From Chloroflexota bacterium (GTDB taxonomy: Bacteria; Chloroflexota; UBA6077; CF-72): a stretch of 9,806 bases of DNA. The position numbers and the translations under genes are program-made. The DNA lies in contig JAFAPL010000732.1 in NCBI GenBank assembly GCA_019247135.1, forward strand, positions 1-9,806, given 5' to 3'. This document shows positions 6,660 to 9,806 of this stretch, one piece after another; position 1 is the first letter of the stretch; the number at the start of each line of letters is the position of its first letter. The notes beneath the pieces were generated by a model. It was not told where the DNA came from. It saw only the letters and a program-made list of their open reading frames with translations, and ran no database searches.

Positions 6660-7771
6660 CATCCCGGCGCGTCCTGATCGTCTACTCGCGCGTCGGCGGC
6701 GGGCACCTGAGCGCTGCGCGCGCGCTTGCAGCAGAGGTGGAGGCGACCGGGCGTGCCGAGACTCAGCTGCTTGATGTTTATCTCGAGGCGGGTCGTTTTC
6801 CTGTCACGCTGTTTCCTCGCGGGTACACGCAGCTGGCGCGACACTACCCGCGCGTGTGGGCGCTGATCTATCTGACGGGCCGTTTACACCTCCAGCCGCG
6901 CCCCGTGCTGACGCCTTTTTTGAAGCAGGGCTTGCTGCGCACCATCGAACGCGAGCGTCCCGACCTCGTCGTGTCCGTACTGCCCGCGGTCAACGGGGTG
7001 ATCGCCGATGTCGTCGCGGGCCAGGGTCGGGGCACACGCTTCGAGGTGGTCCTGACGGATTGGCACTCCATCCATCGATTCTGGGTCGCCGACGGCGTCG
7101 ATCACTACACCGCGCCGACACCCTCGGCGCGCGAGGATTGCATTGGTTACGGGGCGGCGCCCGACACCATCGACGTGGTCGGTATTCCAGTCCGACGCGC
7201 GTTTTCTGTCCCGGTCACGAACGCCCGAGACAAAGTTGCCGAACTGGGCCTGGACGCGCGCAGGTTCAGCATCCTCGCGATGATGGGCGCGGAGGGATCG
7301 CCCGGGTCTCGCCGCAACATCGCCCGCCTGATGCGGTCGGATCTGTCCGCACAGCTGATCGTCATCTGCGGCAACAATGCGCGATTACAGCGACAGCTCG
7401 AGGCGCGCCCAGGCAGGATGCCGACGCGGGCGCTCGGCTTCGTCGACAACATCGCGGATCTCATGTGTGCGTCCGATCTGTTGGTTACCAAAGCTGGCGG
7501 GGTGACGCTCGCCGAAGCATTCTGCAGCGGCACGCCCGTCGTCGTTCACGACGTGCTGCCCGGCCAGGAAGCGGGCAATTTACAGTTTGCCCTCGACCAC
7601 GGTGCGGTCGCGTACGCCCGCAATCGTGAGCGACTGGTGCAGATCGTGAGCGATTTGAGGGACGACCCGACGCGTCGCGCACGGCTTGCCGCGAGCGGCC
7701 GCGCGCTGGCGCGTCCACACGCGGCCGCCGAGATCGCTGCCAACCTGTTGCGGCGCCTGGAGCGCGGCTAA
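6656..7771 (+). CDS. GT28/MGDG synthase-like glycosyltransferase
   Basis: This 371-residue protein has the GT-B fold signatures of the monogalactosyldiacylglycerol synthase / processive diacylglycerol glucosyltransferase family, which transfers sugar from a nucleotide donor to diacylglycerol at the inner face of the membrane. The N-terminal lipid-acceptor domain has GGGHLSAARAL (14-24) and the family pattern LTDWHSIHRFW (133-143), followed by GIPVRRAF (176-183). The C-terminal donor domain has a glycine loop MGAEGSPGS (210-218), GFVDN (261-265), TKAGGVTLAEA (278-288) and PGQE (302-305). The TTG start overlaps the preceding stop in TTGA and has no good Shine-Dalgarno, pointing to translational coupling with the TPR gene. 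The product could be a mono- or diglycosyldiacylglycerol; the sugar (Glc or Gal) cannot be read from sequence. UDP-GlcNAc-using GT28 relatives such as MurG are less likely given the PGQE and TDWHS-type motifs. Confidence 0.88.
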   Translation: MTSRRVLIVYSRVGGGHLSAARALAAEVEATGRAETQLLDVYLEAGRFPVTLFPRGYTQLARHYPRVWALIYLTGRLHLQPRPVLTPFLKQGLLRTIERERPDLVVSVLPAVNGVIADVVAGQGRGTRFEVVLTDWHSIHRFWVADGVDHYTAPTPSAREDCIGYGAAPDTIDVVGIPVRRAFSVPVTNARDKVAELGLDARRFSILAMMGAEGSPGSRRNIARLMRSDLSAQLIVICGNNARLQRQLEARPGRMPTRALGFVDNIADLMCASDLLVTKAGGVTLAEAFCSGTPVVVHDVLPGQEAGNLQFALDHGAVAYARNRERLVQIVSDLRDDPTRRARLAASGRALARPHAAAEIAANLLRRLERG

Positions 7772-8463
7772 ACGCGGCGGGCGCGAAGTTTCGCAGCGAC
7801 CGGAAAACCGAGCGGGACCGGTCCGTCAGGTGCGTCGAGCACGAGTAGTGCAAGCGAGCGCGTTGCCTCACGGACGCGCATGCGCGCACCAGGCGCGACA
7901 CCGTGCTCCTGCAAGTATCGCATGAGCTGCAGGTCCTCTTCGGCTTCCTCGGTGATGCGCTGCAGGACGATCTCTTGGCCGGTCTCGGCCTGATCCAGGG
8001 GGAACTCGTCTGGTGCGAGCGTGCCCAGGCCCGGGATCGGGTTGCCGTGAGGGCAGGTCGTCGGATTGCCGAGTGCCTGCAGGAGCTGCGCTTCAAGCTT
8101 CGGCGTCATCGCATGTTCCACACCGTGCGCCTCCTCGTGCGACTCGTGCCACGGCATCTTGAGCAGATCGGTGAGCAGACGCTCGGCGAGGGCGTGGCGG
8201 CGGACGATGTTCTCGGCGACCGCACGCCCGGCCTGTGTAAACAGAATCTCTTTGCGCGGCCCGTGCGTGATCAAGCCGTCGCGTTCCATGCGCTGGAGGG
8301 TCGCCGTGACGGTCGGTGGGGTGACGTTCAGGCGTTCCGCCAATCGGGCGCCGATGGTCGGCACGCCGTCGCGCGTCATGTAGTGGAGGACCTGCAGGTA
8401 ATCTTCGACGACGGGTGTCGTCGTCTTCGCACCATTCTCCGACTGACGCGGCTTCACAGGCAT
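7768..8463 (-). CDS. DtxR/MntR-family metal-dependent transcriptional repressor
   Basis: This 231-residue protein has the three-part DtxR layout: winged helix (about 18-75), metal-binding dimerisation domain (about 80-145, ending in the family signature CPHGNPIPG at 137-145), and a C-terminal FeoA/SH3-like domain (about 155-231). Such proteins bind Fe(II) or Mn(II) and then repress metal-uptake genes. Candidate ligands by alignment are D21 (the MntR Asp8 position, Met in DtxR), H90, E94, H109, H113, E116 and H117. H113 is at the position that is Cys102 in DtxR or Glu99 in Bacillus MntR, so metal preference is uncertain. The stop overlaps the stop of the convergent glycosyltransferase gene by four bases. 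No Shine-Dalgarno precedes ATG 8463; a leaderless start at GTG 8457 (codon 3) is an alternative. A dyad at 8483-8496 may be its own operator. No metal transporter is visible in the window. Confidence 0.92.
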   Translation of the reverse strand: MPVKPRQSENGAKTTTPVVEDYLQVLHYMTRDGVPTIGARLAERLNVTPPTVTATLQRMERDGLITHGPRKEILFTQAGRAVAENIVRRHALAERLLTDLLKMPWHESHEEAHGVEHAMTPKLEAQLLQALGNPTTCPHGNPIPGLGTLAPDEFPLDQAETGQEIVLQRITEEAEEDLQLMRYLQEHGVAPGARMRVREATRSLALLVLDAPDGPVPLGFPVAAKLRARRV

Positions 8464-8464
8464 G

Positions 8465-8470
8465 AGTATA
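8465..8470 (-). promoter_or_regulatory. possible -10 element of the DtxR-family gene
   Basis: On the minus strand TATACT (five of six to TATAAT) occurs at 8470-8465, one base before ATG 8463 and seven bases before the in-frame GTG at 8457. The seven-base gap fits a leaderless transcript starting at GTG, which would shorten the protein by two residues. A clear -35 is absent; the expected region overlaps the dyad at 8483-8496. Confidence 0.35.
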
Positions 8471-8482
8471 AAACGCCAGGAG

Positions 8483-8496
8483 TTAGCCCACGCTAA
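8483..8496. promoter_or_regulatory. candidate DtxR-type operator (inverted repeat)
   Basis: TTAGC (8483-8487) and GCTAA (8492-8496) form a perfect 5-bp inverted repeat around CCAC. The TTAG and CTAA elements are the building blocks of DtxR/IdeR boxes (TTAGGTTAGSCTAACCTAA). The site lies 20 bp upstream of the repressor's ATG and just upstream of its putative -10, so it is well placed for autorepression. The arms are short and the outer bases match only partly, so binding is inference. Confidence 0.5.
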
Positions 8497-8537
8497 TTGC
8501 GCTCGGACGATACGGCGGTAGCCTGCCCATATTCGGG

Positions 8538-8566
8538 GGTCGAAGCCCTACGGAATAGGTCGAAGC
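8538..8566. repeat. two direct repeats of GGTCGAAGC, 20 bp apart
   Basis: GGTCGAAGC occurs at 8538-8546 and again at 8558-8566, a start-to-start distance of 20 bp or about two helical turns. The bases that follow each copy are partly similar. A longer-range inverted repeat, GCCCAT (8525-8530) and ATGGGC (8574-8579), brackets the pair. The stretch lies between the aminotransferase stop and the DtxR-family promoter, so it could be a regulator site or part of the aminotransferase mRNA 3' end. Confidence 0.4.
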
Positions 8567-8593
8567 TCCACCGATGGGCGTGCGCCTGGCGTA

Positions 8594-9806
8594 TTAGATG
8601 CTGACGGGGCGTTCGGATCGGGTGGGCGACTCGACTCGCTGCTGGATCGCGCGGCCCAGCCTTCGGATCCCTTCGCGCAACTGATCCGACGGCACGTTCG
8701 AGAAATTCAGGCGCATGGTATTGGTGCCCGTTCCGTCGGGATGAAACCCCTGGCCAGGCACGAATGCGACCCGCTCTTTGACGGAGTCCAGCAACAGCTC
8801 ACGCGTGTCGATGTACTCAGGGAGCTCTGCCCAGACGAACATGCCCCCGGATGGTCGCGTCCAGCGTGCATCCGATGGAAAGTGCTCCTCGATAGCGCGC
8901 AGCATGACGTCTCGACGCTCACCGTAAAGCCGGCGGATGTGTTCGAGGTGTCCGTCGATGAACCCGTCTTTTGCGACGTGGTATGTGGCCATCTGCTGGG
9001 CCATTCCCGTGTGCAGATCGCTCGGCTGCTTCGCATGCAGCAAGACTTCCATCGCGTCCTGGCTGGCGACGAGCCACCCCAGGCGGAAGCCTGGCGCGAG
9101 CAGCTTCGAGAACGTCCCCATGTAGATGACGTTGCCGTCCCGATCGAGGGCTTTGAGTGAGGGGAGCGGTTCACCCTCGAAACGCAGCTCGCCATACGGA
9201 TCGTCTTCCAGAATCGGAACTCCGTAGCGGCTGGCCACCTCGACCAGGGCTTTGCGTCGATCGAGGCTCATGGTTCGCCCGGTCGGGTTCTGAAAGTTGG
9301 GCAACGCGTAGATGAACTTGATGCGTCGGCCGCTCTGGTGTTGCGCGGCGAGCAGACGCTCAGCGGCGTCGACGCGCATACCCTCCTCGTCCATCGGCAC
9401 GACGGCGTATTTCGCCTGATACTGGTTGAAGGCCTGCAATGCTCCGAGATATGTGGGCTTCTCGACCATGACGGTATCGCCGGGGTCGAGCAACGTCTTT
9501 CCGATCAGGTCGAGGCCTTGCTGAGAGCCGTTGGTGACCAGAATGTCCTCAGCGGCGCACGTGATTCCGAAGTTGCCTGATCGTTGCGCCACGAACTCGC
9601 GTAGTGGCCGATAGCCTTCGCTGGGCCCGTATTGCAGCGCCGTTGCACCCGCTGTTTCGAAGACCCATTCGAACGCGCGACGAAACTCGTCAACGGGGAA
9701 CAACTCTGGGGCGGGCAAACCACCCGCGAGCGAGATGATGTCCCGCTGCGCGGTGACTTTCAGGATCTCGCGGATGTCAGACGCGCGCATGCGCGCGGTG
9801 CGTTCG
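8594..9806 (-). CDS. class I/II PLP-dependent aminotransferase, LysN/2-aminoadipate type (partial, 5' end outside window)
   Basis: This is a fold-type I aminotransferase without the GntR-type DNA-binding domain of MocR proteins. Numbering from the internal ATG at 9790, the protein shows the substrate loop SLAGGLPAPELFP (20-32), Y54 in QYGPSEG, N168 in NFQNPTG, D196 and Y199 in EDDPYG, the PLP-binding lysine K229 in TFSKLLAPGFR with R236, and the carboxylate-binding R360 in TMRLNFSN. All catalytic residues are present. Relatives transfer amino groups between 2-oxoglutarate/glutamate and 2-aminoadipate, aromatic or branched-chain amino acids; the substrate cannot be fixed here. The frame stays open from 9790 to the right edge and encodes ERTAR before the Met, which matches the usual start of this family (ARRMxxSEIRE-like), so the true start is most likely beyond 9806. 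No rho-independent terminator is clear after the stop. Its neighbour downstream, the DtxR-family gene, has its own promoter-like region. Confidence 0.92.
   Translation of the reverse strand, partial: ERTARMRASDIREILKVTAQRDIISLAGGLPAPELFPVDEFRRAFEWVFETAGATALQYGPSEGYRPLREFVAQRSGNFGITCAAEDILVTNGSQQGLDLIGKTLLDPGDTVMVEKPTYLGALQAFNQYQAKYAVVPMDEEGMRVDAAERLLAAQHQSGRRIKFIYALPNFQNPTGRTMSLDRRKALVEVASRYGVPILEDDPYGELRFEGEPLPSLKALDRDGNVIYMGTFSKLLAPGFRLGWLVASQDAMEVLLHAKQPSDLHTGMAQQMATYHVAKDGFIDGHLEHIRRLYGERRDVMLRAIEEHFPSDARWTRPSGGMFVWAELPEYIDTRELLLDSVKERVAFVPGQGFHPDGTGTNTMRLNFSNVPSDQLREGIRRLGRAIQQRVESPTRSERPVSI

Noticed and set aside
8594..9790. ATG 9790 as the true start of the aminotransferase
   Set aside because: The frame is open upstream to the window edge and the upstream residues fit the family N-terminus, so the gene is treated as running past 9806.
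1..9806. Defence system, prophage, insertion sequence or CRISPR
   Set aside because: No transposase, integrase, terminal inverted repeats, att-like duplications, tRNA or regularly spaced repeats were seen, and the neighbouring genes are ordinary chromosomal functions.

Overview
This is a high-GC bacterial window with compact gene packing. It holds six protein-coding genes, two of them cut by the window edges, and no RNA genes, CRISPR arrays or mobile elements that I can see. The mix (a very large STAND-NTPase/TPR regulator ending in a SARP-type BTAD domain, a family B polymerase-like protein, a membrane-anchored TPR protein, an MGDG-synthase-like glycosyltransferase and a DtxR-family repressor) best fits a Chloroflexota-type bacterium, with Actinomycetota as the alternative. 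This is a judgement from gene content, not a computed placement.

Layout. (1) 1-2992, minus: an AfsR/MalT-like regulator with an N-terminal P-loop NTPase, a long TPR-like helical region, and a C-terminal winged helix plus BTAD that runs off the left edge. (2) 3061-5358, plus: divergent from it across 68 bp, a family B DNA polymerase homologue. Its 3'-5' exonuclease motifs look intact, but its polymerase motifs A and B are lost, motif C is altered, and about 55 residues of the fingers region are missing. (3) 5487-6659 and 6656-7771, plus: a two-gene unit with a good sigma70-type promoter at 5389-5417. It encodes a single-pass membrane TPR protein that starts at TTG, then a GT28/MGDG-synthase-like glycosyltransferase whose TTG start overlaps the previous stop (TTGA). 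(4) 7768-8463, minus: a DtxR/MntR-type metal-dependent repressor, convergent with the glycosyltransferase and overlapping it by 4 bp. A dyad, TTAGC-N4-GCTAA, lies just upstream of its start and is a plausible autoregulatory operator. (5) 8594-9806, minus: a class I/II PLP-dependent aminotransferase of the LysN/2-aminoadipate type, whose true start probably lies beyond the right edge.

How the genes may work together. The TPR/glycosyltransferase pair is the only clearly co-transcribed unit and probably acts at the membrane on glycolipid synthesis. The regulator and the polymerase-like gene share a short divergent intergenic region and could share control, but nothing in the sequence proves it. 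The DtxR repressor and the aminotransferase look like independent units, although both are on the minus strand and the aminotransferase lies upstream.

The most unusual item is the polymerase-like protein. It resembles the 'inactivated PolB' idea known mainly from archaea and appears to keep a working proofreading-type nuclease on a dead or strongly modified polymerase scaffold. Secondary points of interest are a hairpin that places the TTG start of the TPR gene in a bulge, a metal-site histidine substitution in the DtxR protein, and matching leaderless-looking promoter geometry at two genes.
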